From Bacillota bacterium (GTDB lineage: Bacteria; Bacillota; Clostridia; Saccharofermentanales; DTU023): 37,591 nucleotides of DNA. Positions 1 to 8,543 of this stretch are shown here, piece by piece. Each line of letters starts with the position of its first letter. Position 1 is the stretch's first letter. The translations under genes were made by a program, and so were the position numbers. The notes under the pieces are model-generated. The model ran no database searches, was not told the DNA's origin, and was given only the letters and a program-made list of their open reading frames with translations. The stretch spans positions 1 to 37,591 of the forward strand of contig JAEWFX010000064.1 of NCBI GenBank assembly GCA_023388605.1. The letters run 5' to 3'.

Positions 1-144
1 ACGTTTAGCTCCACGTGTTGTAGGCGCAGCAGCCAATGACTCTTCACGTCGCTTGATCTGTTTGGCACGTTTGAGCTTCTTCTCTTTGCGACGACGATTC
101 GCCTTTTTGAGACGTTTTTTTGAGAAATTCCCGATTCTTTTCAT
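1..144 (-). CDS. N-terminal part of a very basic protein, cut by the window edge
   Basis: The reading frame opens with ATG at 144-142 and stays open for 48 codons to the window edge. The visible part begins MKRIGNFSKKRLKKANRRRK and is mostly Lys and Arg, with an Ala/Pro/Thr stretch after about residue 37. I do not recognise it. In many Firmicutes the gene after secG is rnr (RNase R), so a basic N-terminal extension of RNase R is possible, but nothing visible proves that. There is no clear Shine-Dalgarno before the ATG, and a strong terminator lies just upstream, so the true start may be further inside the gene, outside the window. Confidence 0.4.
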   Translation of the reverse strand, partial: MKRIGNFSKKRLKKANRRRKEKKLKRAKQIKRREESLAAAPTTRGAKR

Positions 145-163
145 CAACTGAATTTTAGCAAAG

Positions 164-187
164 AAAAAAGGTCGGCAGAACCGACCT
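164..187 (-). terminator. Rho-independent terminator after secG
   Basis: On the minus strand AGGTCGG pairs with CCGACCT (7 bp) around a 5-base loop, followed directly by a T-rich tract. It lies 22 bases after the secG stop and closes the pseudopilin-secA-secG operon. Confidence 0.9.
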
Positions 188-209
188 CTTAAACCAGTAA
201 CTATTTAGT

Positions 210-458
210 CTAGGCAGATCGGCCAGTGAGTAAGAACAATACGATGGATAAGACAGCGAAGATGATCGCCAACACCGAAGTCATCTTTTTCAACATCACA
301 TCGATGGTACGACCCTTGCCTTGACCGAAGAAAGTATCAGCACCACCGGAAATGACTCCCAGTCCTTTACTGTTACCTTCCTGGAAAACTACCAAGAAAA
401 CCAAACCTAGGCAAACTACAATATCTACAATAGCTAAAACTATAATCAACGGGCTCAT
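210..458 (-). CDS. secG: Preprotein translocase subunit SecG
   Basis: This 82-residue protein is the small accessory subunit of the SecYEG channel in the cytoplasmic membrane. It shows the SecG plan: a first hydrophobic segment at about residues 3-25, the conserved loop FQEGNSKGLGVISGG with a phenylalanine-rich continuation (DTFFGQGKG), and a second hydrophobic segment at about 58-78. A GGGAG ribosome binding site precedes the ATG. It follows secA by 77 bases on the same strand, so translocase motor and channel subunit are probably made together, and a strong terminator follows. Confidence 0.93.
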   Translation of the reverse strand: MSPLIIVLAIVDIVVCLGLVFLVVFQEGNSKGLGVISGGADTFFGQGKGRTIDVMLKKMTSVLAIIFAVLSIVLFLLTGRSA

Positions 459-535
459 CTTATCTCCCTCACAAACTAATAATCGGCAACTAGATTAGCA
501 CGAATACAACGTAAAGTCTATGCTAATCTGCAAAT

Positions 536-3331
536 TTATAACTTCTTCTGCTCATCCTCACGCAGATGGCAGTTCTTATATTTCTTACCGCTACCACACC
601 AACAAGGATCGTTGCGTCCGATCATGACCGAGCGTTTAACTGGCTTGCTCGCCACTGGTTCGCTGTTTTGTTGCGCGCGTTGAACGGCTGAGCGGTCAGC
701 TTTAAGCTTGCCCTCCATCTTGACATCTTCGCGTTCTTTGGGTTGTTCTATCGACAGATGTGCACGCATCAAAAGGCGAAGACTATCTTCTTGGATGCCC
801 GCTGTCATCTGCTCAAACATTTCGAAGCCTTCACGTTTATACTCAATTACTGGATCGTGCTGAGCGTAACCACGCATGCCGATACTATCACGCAAATCAT
901 CCATGGCGTCGATGTGATCCATCCAGTGATTGTCAACCGCAGACAAGAGGATGAGTCGTTGAGCGGTCAAATAGTAATCATCGCCGACCTCTCGGCGTTT
1001 AGCTTCTAAGTGTTCTGTAGCAGCAGCGACAATCTTATCACTTAGCTCTGGTAGATCGACAAAACCAGTCAAATTGTTGACAGCTTCGACCTCAGGCAAT
1101 TCGCCGAGTATATCCTTGAGTGCTGCCACGAGAGCTGGCTTGTCCCATTGATCACTATCTTCTTCGTTGGCTGTGAAACTCTCGAAGATACTCTCAACTA
1201 CCGAACGCAGTGTATTGAGGTAGTAGTCGTTGACATCAGCACCCGACAAAACTTCATGTCGTTGACGATAGATCAACTCACGCTGATGGTTCATAACCTC
1301 GTCGTAATCTAAGACATGTTTACGTATCGCACAGTTCTGAGCCTCAACCTTGCGTTGTGCTGACTCGATATTACGACTGAGCAAGGGGTGAGCGATCTCA
1401 AGATCTTCTTCTACACCTAACTTATTGAAGATATTTTCCATAGCTTCACCACCGAAAAGGCGTAGAATATCATCTTCAAACGACAGATAAAACTTGCTCT
1501 TGCCGGGATCACCCTGACGGCCGGCACGACCACGTAACTGGTTGTCGATACGACGTGACTCATGGCGTTCAGTACCCATGATGAAGAGACCTCCGGCCTC
1601 GACCACCTTCTGCTTTTCTTCTGCTAATTCTTCATTGAATTTAGCTTCCAGACGGTTAAAGGTTTCACGTGCCTCTAAAATATTCTTATCGTCAGTATCG
1701 TTGTGTGCTGTAGATTGCTCGATCAGCTCGTCATCATAGCCCTGCTTACGCATCTCTTGCTTCGCCATGAACTCGGGGTTACCGCCGAGGATGATGTCTG
1801 TACCACGACCAGCCATGTTAGTCGAGATGGTGACCGCACCTAGACGTCCTGCTTGGGCGACGATCTCTGCTTCTCTCTCATGTTGCTTGGCGTTCAACAC
1901 ATTGTGTTTGATACCTGCTCTATGAAACAACTGAGAGAGCAACTCTGACTTTTCGACTGATACTGTACCGATGAGGATGGGCTGACCTGTGGCATGGACC
2001 TCAGATACTTCACGGATAATCGATTTGAATTTCCCGCGTTCAGACTTGAAGACGGCATCAGGCATATCCTCACGAATCATCGGTTTGTTAGTGGGGATCT
2101 CAACTACATCTAAACGATATACATCGCGGAATTCACTTTCCTCCGTCGTCGCTGTACCTGTCATGCCAGACAGTTTCTTGTACATGCGGAAATAGTTTTG
2201 AAAAGTGATGGTAGCAAGAGTCTTGCTCTCACGCTCGACCTTGACACCTTCTTTAGCTTCAATTGCCTGGTGAAGACCATTGCTGTAGCGACGTCCCTCC
2301 ATCAAGCGTCCAGTGAAATCATCTACGATAATCACTTCGCCATCTCTCACTACATAGTCGCGATCGATGAACATGGTGCCATGCGCCTTAAGAGCGTTGT
2401 TGATATGATGATTGATCTTGTAGTTCTCCTGATCAGTCAAAGTATCTACACCGAAGAAACGCTCCGCTTTCTTGATACCGCTGGCTGTCAATACAGTGCT
2501 CTTAGCTTTTTCATCGACGATGTAATCAGCATCTCCCTCTAATTGAGCTTGCTCTGTGAAATCTTGCTTATTGTCAGTTTCTTTAAAAACACATTTACGT
2601 AGACCACGCACGAAGCGATCCGCCTTCTCGTACAAGTCGGACGACTCTTCACCTGAACCTGAGATAATCAAGGGCGTACGTGCTTCATCGATCAAAATAC
2701 TATCCACCTCATCGACGATGGCGAAATTCAGCTCACGCTGTACCATAGCCTCAGCAGTCTTTGCCATATTGTCACGTAGGTAGTCAAAACCAAATTCATT
2801 GTTTGTGCCGTAGGTGATATCGCAAGCATAGGCAGCACGTCTCTCGCTACTAGTGAGGCCGTGTACGATCAAACCCACTGATAGCCCCAGATAACGATAG
2901 ACTTTTCCCATCCATTCGCTATCACGAGTGGCTAGGTAATCATTGACGGTAACTAAGTGTACGCCACGACCAGTCAAGGCGTTGAGATATACCGGCAAGG
3001 TGGCAACCAGAGTCTTACCTTCACCAGTTTTCATCTCCGCAATACGGCCTTGATGCAGGACGATGCCACCGATCAATTGCACTGGGAAATGATACATACC
3101 TAAAACACGCTTAGCCGCTTCTCGCACTGTGGCAAAAGCTTCTGGAAGAATATCATCTAAGGTTTCTCCATCAGCCAGGCGCTTTTTGAACTCGCTAGTT
3201 TTTGCTTTCAGCTCTGCCTCACTCAATTTAGACCACTCTGGTCCCAGAGCCTCGATCTTAGCTTTAATAGGCTCAATTTTCTTGAGCTCCCTCGAAGAAT
3301 ATGTACCGAAGATAGCTTTGATTAATCCCAT
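536..3331 (-). CDS. secA: Preprotein translocase ATPase SecA
   Basis: This 931-residue protein is the ATPase that pushes secretory proteins through SecYEG. The Walker A motif MKTGEGKTLVA is at residues 100-110, the Walker B region DEVDSILIDEARTPL near 207-221, and the second nucleotide-binding region contains TNMAGRGTDI and GRAGRQGDPG. The C-terminus carries a SEC-C zinc motif (CWCGSGKKYKNCH), which in known SecA proteins binds zinc and contacts SecB or ribosomes. Length and order are normal for the family. The ATG is only 3 bases after the stop of the upstream TadE-like gene, with an AGAAGAG site inside that gene's end, so translation is probably coupled to the pseudopilin genes. That arrangement is unusual. 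Confidence 0.98.
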   Translation of the reverse strand: MGLIKAIFGTYSSRELKKIEPIKAKIEALGPEWSKLSEAELKAKTSEFKKRLADGETLDDILPEAFATVREAAKRVLGMYHFPVQLIGGIVLHQGRIAEMKTGEGKTLVATLPVYLNALTGRGVHLVTVNDYLATRDSEWMGKVYRYLGLSVGLIVHGLTSSERRAAYACDITYGTNNEFGFDYLRDNMAKTAEAMVQRELNFAIVDEVDSILIDEARTPLIISGSGEESSDLYEKADRFVRGLRKCVFKETDNKQDFTEQAQLEGDADYIVDEKAKSTVLTASGIKKAERFFGVDTLTDQENYKINHHINNALKAHGTMFIDRDYVVRDGEVIIVDDFTGRLMEGRRYSNGLHQAIEAKEGVKVERESKTLATITFQNYFRMYKKLSGMTGTATTEESEFRDVYRLDVVEIPTNKPMIREDMPDAVFKSERGKFKSIIREVSEVHATGQPILIGTVSVEKSELLSQLFHRAGIKHNVLNAKQHEREAEIVAQAGRLGAVTISTNMAGRGTDIILGGNPEFMAKQEMRKQGYDDELIEQSTAHNDTDDKNILEARETFNRLEAKFNEELAEEKQKVVEAGGLFIMGTERHESRRIDNQLRGRAGRQGDPGKSKFYLSFEDDILRLFGGEAMENIFNKLGVEEDLEIAHPLLSRNIESAQRKVEAQNCAIRKHVLDYDEVMNHQRELIYRQRHEVLSGADVNDYYLNTLRSVVESIFESFTANEEDSDQWDKPALVAALKDILGELPEVEAVNNLTGFVDLPELSDKIVAAATEHLEAKRREVGDDYYLTAQRLILLSAVDNHWMDHIDAMDDLRDSIGMRGYAQHDPVIEYKREGFEMFEQMTAGIQEDSLRLLMRAHLSIEQPKEREDVKMEGKLKADRSAVQRAQQNSEPVASKPVKRSVMIGRNDPCWCGSGKKYKNCHLREDEQKKL

Positions 3332-3334
3332 AAT

Positions 3335-4306
3335 TCACTCTTCTTTTTTGGATTGATAGCGCTGGCTGGTACCACGTTCGATAAATTTGAGTTCTACACC
3401 ACGTGCAGACGCTAAGGCACGTTGTCGTTCACGCCACGCTTCGTTGTATATCTTAGGCGTATTACGCGGAATAATCAAAATCAATTCACGATTCTGAACC
3501 TTATCAACTTTTATATCGCCGCGTGTCGCACCCGTAAAATTGGCTAATCTGTCGATCTCATAAGCTAGCTGTTCTTCACCAGTCAGGATGTCTGCGTAGC
3601 CTGGCGCTGTGAAATCTATACTGCGCATCGCCGTCACTGCACTGCCTGAAACCTTGCAGATAACAGGAAAATTAAATGGCAAATTTGCGCCGACCTGATC
3701 ACGAAAGTAACGTCCCCGCGTGAAATTGTCTGCTGACCAGATATTGTCATCTGCTGATTTATTCTCGTCTTTGACCAACTCTGAGTAATCATAACGAGTC
3801 CAGAGCGGAATGTAGAATTTAGTCTCTCGCCAGGCTTCATTCCAAGGAGTCGAGACTGTGTAAGACAACTTCATTACTAGGTGATGTTCTTCTAAAGCCA
3901 AATCGATAGCAACTTGTCTCTTCTGACGTGGTAGTTTCCCAGCATTTTCAGCTATCGCCGTCGACAACCAATAGTCTATGCGACTGTTGATATGTGAGCC
4001 CAAAACAACTGAAGAGGCTAGATCACTGAGTTCACGATAAATACTGTCGCTATGGGTCGCTCGCAAAAGATCGCGAAAAAACTTATCGGGCAGAACCTCG
4101 CTCTCTGTAGCTATGGTATCTATAACTGGCAACATCAGCGCTAATTCCGATGTCACCTGTTCACCTGCATAACGAACTAATTGATCGGTCTGCGTCGCGA
4201 CAGTGGCAGAAAATAGCAGCCAACAGCAGAGAAAAATCAGCGGCAAAATCAAAGCGGCTTCAAAGATCAGACCTCCCTGTTCACGTCCATACTGCTTATT
4301 TCCCAT
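3335..4306 (-). CDS. TadE-like pseudopilin protein
   Basis: The start chosen is the ATG at 4306-4304, with GGTGA five bases upstream; an in-frame GTG at 4315 would add three residues. The product (323 residues) has a short charged leader, then GGLIFEAALILPLIFLCC, which matches the TadE-type pattern of a glycine, a small leader end, a glutamate at position 5 of the hydrophobic helix and a Pro. The remainder is a soluble extracellular-type domain with no motif I recognise. TadE-like proteins are minor pseudopilins of Tad pili, processed by a prepilin peptidase. It overlaps the end of the preceding TadG-like gene and runs directly into secA. The family assignment rests on the N-terminal helix only. 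Confidence 0.72.
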   Translation of the reverse strand: MGNKQYGREQGGLIFEAALILPLIFLCCWLLFSATVATQTDQLVRYAGEQVTSELALMLPVIDTIATESEVLPDKFFRDLLRATHSDSIYRELSDLASSVVLGSHINSRIDYWLSTAIAENAGKLPRQKRQVAIDLALEEHHLVMKLSYTVSTPWNEAWRETKFYIPLWTRYDYSELVKDENKSADDNIWSADNFTRGRYFRDQVGANLPFNFPVICKVSGSAVTAMRSIDFTAPGYADILTGEEQLAYEIDRLANFTGATRGDIKVDKVQNRELILIIPRNTPKIYNEAWRERQRALASARGVELKFIERGTSQRYQSKKEE

Positions 4307-4307
4307 A

Positions 4308-5684
4308 TCATTCACCGAAATTACTATTCATCACTACTGATTTACCTTGTATCTGTCCATTTACAGTAAAAGCTGTACAGAATTCACCTGGGATAACTTG
4401 ATTGATAACCTCAGGCAAATTAGCTAGTATGGTCGACTTCTGTTTGATCAGGAGAAACATCCGCAAAAAATCACGATAGTATAGATCGACACTTTTGCTG
4501 CCGAGAGTGAGAGTAAAACTCTTGCCCTGTACCAGACTCTTCGCACTGGACCACCCCAGACGCAGAGCATTTACCACAATCAATAGATACTGCAGAGCAG
4601 ACGGAGGAATAATCACTGTACCCAAAGTTGCCGCCGCAACACCTGCACTGATACCTATAGCTATTGTCATGTATTTCGAGCGCTGAGCCTGACTTATAAG
4701 AATCTGTGCTAAATGCGAGGTAAAACAAATCATTCGCAGATAATTATGGATACGTCCAGCCGCTTTGTCCGGATCGAAAATTCCACAGATCACCTGTTCA
4801 ACTTCACTGCGCCTTCCCTGTTTGATCAGATCGCTGTGTTTGCGGCCGTCTGGTGTTATCTGTCCTTGGTTAGCCTGATCTTCTACAGCTGAGGTAAAAT
4901 AATTGAGCAGGTATTCTTGTAGAGCTAACTTTTCTGGCACAAAACCTCTGCTATCCAGCAAATCATCTACTACACCTGTAATCGCCAAAATCCCTGCAGG
5001 CTCAAGAGGATTGCTACTAGGAGTTATCTCAGCCATGTCATAGACAGGTAGTAGACTACTATAACATTCTTCCAATAGACCGCTGACTGGTGACAACGCT
5101 TTCCCATAGTCGATATCCTCCGTCTTGATCGGAACTTCTTCCCCTGTATCATCGGTCTTCGTCGGCCAGACCTCAGGTGTCGGTGGATCAGAAAGTAGTT
5201 TGCTTGGATCGCTGGTGTCGATTTCTGCTAGATTAGCACTCACCAGCGAGCTTAATTCTCCGCCGCGGGGAAAATGTTGATAACGATCTAGTATCTCTAA
5301 AGTCAATAGCGCTTCAGCACGTAGATCCATATGCTTTTGGATCTGACGATTCAGTTCTTCAGGCTCCCACAGCGGACGGCTGGCATTCAATATTACAGCA
5401 CTGCCTGCCTCTGCAACTAATTCCGTGCCGATATCACGTGGTATATCGCCTTCACGCACACCCCACAACCCGTACTCACGCCAGAGTTTGCGATCATAGG
5501 AAGCCTTCGCTATCTCTAACTGAGAACGACAAGCTCTGAGATAATCTATCTCAGCTACTCTCTGTTGACTGCCTTGTAGAACGGTATTGAAAACTAAAAG
5601 TAAGGTAGGCAATAGGATGATAGCTACCAGACCTATACCACCGAATTCTCGGCGTCTTCTCCAACTCAATCTATAAGCAAACAT
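4308..5684 (-). CDS. TadG/DUF5702-like pilus-associated protein
   Basis: This 458-residue protein has a basic N-terminus (RLSWRRRREFGG), one hydrophobic helix at about residues 16-38, and the motif LWREYGLWGV near residues 67-76, which resembles the YGLFG-type motif seen in large clostridial TadG-like (DUF5702) proteins next to TadE genes. A second hydrophobic stretch lies at about residues 342-372. The middle is acidic and Pro-rich. It starts one base after the end of the small TadE-like gene and overlaps the next gene, so the three are translated as a unit. Function is inferred from motif and context: a membrane-anchored component of a Tad-like surface structure. No Tad ATPase or prepilin peptidase gene is in the window. 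Confidence 0.6.
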   Translation of the reverse strand: MFAYRLSWRRRREFGGIGLVAIILLPTLLLVFNTVLQGSQQRVAEIDYLRACRSQLEIAKASYDRKLWREYGLWGVREGDIPRDIGTELVAEAGSAVILNASRPLWEPEELNRQIQKHMDLRAEALLTLEILDRYQHFPRGGELSSLVSANLAEIDTSDPSKLLSDPPTPEVWPTKTDDTGEEVPIKTEDIDYGKALSPVSGLLEECYSSLLPVYDMAEITPSSNPLEPAGILAITGVVDDLLDSRGFVPEKLALQEYLLNYFTSAVEDQANQGQITPDGRKHSDLIKQGRRSEVEQVICGIFDPDKAAGRIHNYLRMICFTSHLAQILISQAQRSKYMTIAIGISAGVAAATLGTVIIPPSALQYLLIVVNALRLGWSSAKSLVQGKSFTLTLGSKSVDLYYRDFLRMFLLIKQKSTILANLPEVINQVIPGEFCTAFTVNGQIQGKSVVMNSNFGE

Positions 5685-5685
5685 A

Positions 5686-5970
5686 TCAATTACTGGAACG
5701 ATGTTTGGCGATCTGAATCAGATCAATGCCCAGACTGATGGCTTCTTGCATCTTACGTGGCGAAGTCATACAGGTAGCCAAAACATATTCGTCTGAACCA
5801 TCTTGAATCGAGAACAAATCTTCATCGCCGATACTTTCTCTGACGCTGATACCGCAGGCTCTAGCCTGCAAATATAGACGCTGTTCGAGTTGTGGTAAAC
5901 GTGCGACGCTACTGAACAACAAACTTAAAGATAAGGGTACGGTCAAAGCCGCTTCAATTGTAAAAGCCAT
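5686..5970 (-). CDS. Small TadE-like pseudopilin
   Basis: This 94-residue protein begins MAFTIEAALTVPLSLSLLFS, a pseudopilin-type helix with glutamate at residue 6 and Pro at residue 12. The rest is a short soluble domain with two Cys (38 and 67). The leader before the helix is very short, so whether it is cleaved by a prepilin peptidase is uncertain. A strong AGGAGGT site lies 5 bases before the ATG. It is the first gene of the pseudopilin-secA-secG operon and lies 42 bases after the conserved 39-bp motif described separately. Confidence 0.65.
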   Translation of the reverse strand: MAFTIEAALTVPLSLSLLFSSVARLPQLEQRLYLQARACGISVRESIGDEDLFSIQDGSDEYVLATCMTSPRKMQEAISLGIDLIQIAKHRSSN

Positions 5971-6012
5971 AGATACCTCCTAACTCAAGGTTAGAGATTT
6001 CCATGGCTTATC

Positions 6013-6073
6013 TATGGGCGAAATTGTCCAAATAGGTCGAAATATGTCAAAGCTCAGCCCAAAATATGTCAAA
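6013..6073 (-). promoter_or_regulatory. Conserved motif upstream of the pseudopilin-secA operon, with a second partial copy
   Basis: Read on the minus strand, 6051-6013 is TTTGACATATTTCGAC, three bases, TTTGGAC, two bases, TTTCGCCCATA. The same 39-base element occurs upstream of comEC at 20884-20846 with 32 of 39 bases identical. A further exact copy of its first 12 bases (TTTGACATATTT) lies 22 bases upstream at 6073-6062. The gene-proximal end is 42 bases from the ATG of the first operon gene. The spacing suggests a promoter with operator sites. The factor that reads it is unknown. Confidence 0.7.
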
Positions 6074-6092
6074 CAGAGCTGAGATCACTTGA

Positions 6093-8543
6093 CTAAATAT
6101 CGCGTAAACGTACTCCTATGGTCTGTAGTTCACGGAGAATATCTTCGATCACAGGATTGATCTCCTCATCGCTCAAAGTTTTGTCTAGATCGCGGAACAA
6201 TAAGCTATAGGCGACCGATTTGACATCATCACCCAACTTGCTACCTGCATAGATATCGAATAATTCGACCTTGTGCAAGTACTCACCCCCGTTTTTGCGA
6301 ATCACTTTAAGGATCTGATTTACGGGCAATGTACGCGGCGCTAACAATGCCAGATCTCGCTTGATCGAAGGATATTTGGGCAGAGGCTCAATATCTGTGA
6401 TACGTTTAGCTGCTGCCAACAACGCCCCTAGGTTCAAATCAGCGTAAACTGTCGGTTTAACAACGTCAAAAGTATCAGCTGTTCTAGGGTGAATAGTACC
6501 GATAAAACCGATGGGCTCAGCGTAATCATCTATCCTCAGTACCGCTGTCTGACCTGGGTGCAAATAGTTGATAGTGGATGTTGCGCTGAACTCATAATCT
6601 TCAATGCCGAGATTGGCGAGCAGATTTTCGACTATACCTTTAGTGCGATAAAAAAGATCAGAATTCTTGCCGTCACGCTCAAACCTGATGATCGCTAGAT
6701 GCTCGATTTCAGTCGGTAGACCATTAGTATCGTAGTCTTGTTCTATTAAACTCTCTAGTGTTCCTTCGGGATGATATGTCTTACCTAACTCATACAGCGT
6801 TCCCTCATAGTTACTACGTGCTAAGTTGAGCGAAACAGTGCGCAAGAGATCCGGTAGAAGAGTAGTGCGCATCAGAGAATCTTCAACACCGAGGGGATTG
6901 CGAATCTCTATAGCTTTACGTAATTTATCACCGACTTCGAGACCGAGATCATCGAGATCTTGCGGCGAAGCAAACGATGAGGTGTAGGCTTCGTATGCTC
7001 CTGCAGCGTTCAGTAATCCGTGTATGCGTTTGGTCAGTAATTGCTTGCGATTGAGTCCTCCCAGAGTAGGTGTGCCTATGGAAGAAAGTTTTGCCGGCAC
7101 TTTATCGTAGCCATAGAAACGTGCTACTTCTTCTGCCAAATCAGCTTTTAGGCGTAGATCAGGACGATAATAGGGTACTGCGGCTTGCCAGATGCCTTCC
7201 TCAATCTCAGTCAACTCTAAGCCCAATTCATGTAAGATCTGATTGATGATGCTATCTGAGATATCGAGTCCCAACAAAGAGTTGATATCGACAGGGCTGT
7301 AGGTGATGACGTGCTTTTCAGGATCTCCAGCATAGATATCTATCATATCGGTGGCTACTTCTCCACAACCTAGTTTTTCGACCAAGTAGCAAGCATAGTT
7401 CATAGCCACCTCGACCAATTGAGGTGAAAGACCCTTTTCAAAACGCGATGAAGATTCGGTGCGAATACCACAGCGTTTAGCCGTTTGACGTACACCTACG
7501 GGCTCGAAATTGGCGACCTCAAACAATACATCGGTGGTATCATCTTTGATCTCAGAATTTTCTGCACCCATCACGCCAGCTAGAGCAACTGCTCTATCTG
7601 CGTCGGCTATCACCAAATCTGAAGAAATCAGCTCGTGCTCTCCACCATCTAAGGTGATCATCTTCTCGCCTTCAGATGCATAGCGAACACTCAATTGTCT
7701 GCCGTGAATATCACGCAGATCAAAGGCGTGCATAGGCTGACCCAACGCTAACTGCACATAGTTCGTAATATCGACGATATTGTTTACAGGACGCATGCCT
7801 AATGCACGTAGACGGCGCTGCATTTTCGGAGTGGAAGGCCCGATTTTGACATTGCGGATCAAACGCCCCATATAGCGAGGACAGGCCGAAGGTTCTTCGA
7901 CTTTTATACTCATGTTGTCACGAGTAAAATCCTCCGTCCCTACCGGAACTTTATCGATATGACGAAAAGGTAATTGGAAAGTCAGAGCTGCTTCGCTGGC
8001 TAAACCTTGTACTGAAAAACAGTCTGGACGATTAGATGTAATTTCGAAATCGACTATCTGTTGATTGATACCGAGTGCTTCTTTGGCATCTTGTCCCACA
8101 GGAGTATCACTGGGGAAAATATAGATGCCATCCTCTGGGGCATCGGGGAAATCAGCTGTGGTGTAGCCTAATTCCTCCACCGAACAGAACATACCGTAAG
8201 ACATAACACCACGTAAGGGGCTGGCTTCGATATGCATGCCGCCAGCGAGATTAGCACCAGGCAGAGCTAGGGGAACTACGAGTCCAACTGCGACGTTTCG
8301 GGCGGCAGTGACGATGATACGATCTTCACCGCTGCCATCGTCGACTGTACAGATCTGCAGACGATCAGCATCTGGATGAGGCTTGATATCGGTGATCTTA
8401 CAGGTGATGACCTCTGTGATATCTGCCGCTTCTCGTTCAAACCCTTCAACTTTGGAGCCTGACATAGTCATGCCATGCACAAATTCTTCTAAGCTTCCCT
8501 CATAAGGAGTAAATTCTTGTAACCAGTCTATGGTAAGTTTCAT
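6093..8543 (-). CDS. pheT: Phenylalanine--tRNA ligase beta subunit
   Basis: This 816-residue protein pairs with PheS to form the (alpha-beta)2 enzyme that charges tRNA-Phe. Visible parts are the tRNA-binding EMAP-like domain (about 40-150, with KPHPDADRLQIC), the B3/B4 editing domain in the middle, the B5 region near 405-480, and the C-terminal ferredoxin-fold anticodon-binding domain (about 722-816, starting YPSIKRDLALL). I chose the ATG at 8543 rather than an in-frame TTG at 8549, because AGGAGG lies 9 bases before the ATG and only 3 before the TTG. The ATG shares a base with the pheS stop (TGATG), so the two are coupled. Confidence 0.97.
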   Translation of the reverse strand: MKLTIDWLQEFTPYEGSLEEFVHGMTMSGSKVEGFEREAADITEVITCKITDIKPHPDADRLQICTVDDGSGEDRIIVTAARNVAVGLVVPLALPGANLAGGMHIEASPLRGVMSYGMFCSVEELGYTTADFPDAPEDGIYIFPSDTPVGQDAKEALGINQQIVDFEITSNRPDCFSVQGLASEAALTFQLPFRHIDKVPVGTEDFTRDNMSIKVEEPSACPRYMGRLIRNVKIGPSTPKMQRRLRALGMRPVNNIVDITNYVQLALGQPMHAFDLRDIHGRQLSVRYASEGEKMITLDGGEHELISSDLVIADADRAVALAGVMGAENSEIKDDTTDVLFEVANFEPVGVRQTAKRCGIRTESSSRFEKGLSPQLVEVAMNYACYLVEKLGCGEVATDMIDIYAGDPEKHVITYSPVDINSLLGLDISDSIINQILHELGLELTEIEEGIWQAAVPYYRPDLRLKADLAEEVARFYGYDKVPAKLSSIGTPTLGGLNRKQLLTKRIHGLLNAAGAYEAYTSSFASPQDLDDLGLEVGDKLRKAIEIRNPLGVEDSLMRTTLLPDLLRTVSLNLARSNYEGTLYELGKTYHPEGTLESLIEQDYDTNGLPTEIEHLAIIRFERDGKNSDLFYRTKGIVENLLANLGIEDYEFSATSTINYLHPGQTAVLRIDDYAEPIGFIGTIHPRTADTFDVVKPTVYADLNLGALLAAAKRITDIEPLPKYPSIKRDLALLAPRTLPVNQILKVIRKNGGEYLHKVELFDIYAGSKLGDDVKSVAYSLLFRDLDKTLSDEEINPVIEDILRELQTIGVRLRDI

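Noticed and set aside
743..3356. Several plus-strand frames of 60-114 codons opposite secA
   Set aside because: They are shadows of the secA frame, without ribosome binding sites or recognisable protein sequence; the same holds for plus-strand frames opposite other genes.
6053..6083. Inverted repeat CTCAGC/GCTGAG after pheT as a terminator
   Set aside because: The stem is only 6 bp with a long loop and no T tract; it overlaps the regulatory motif instead.
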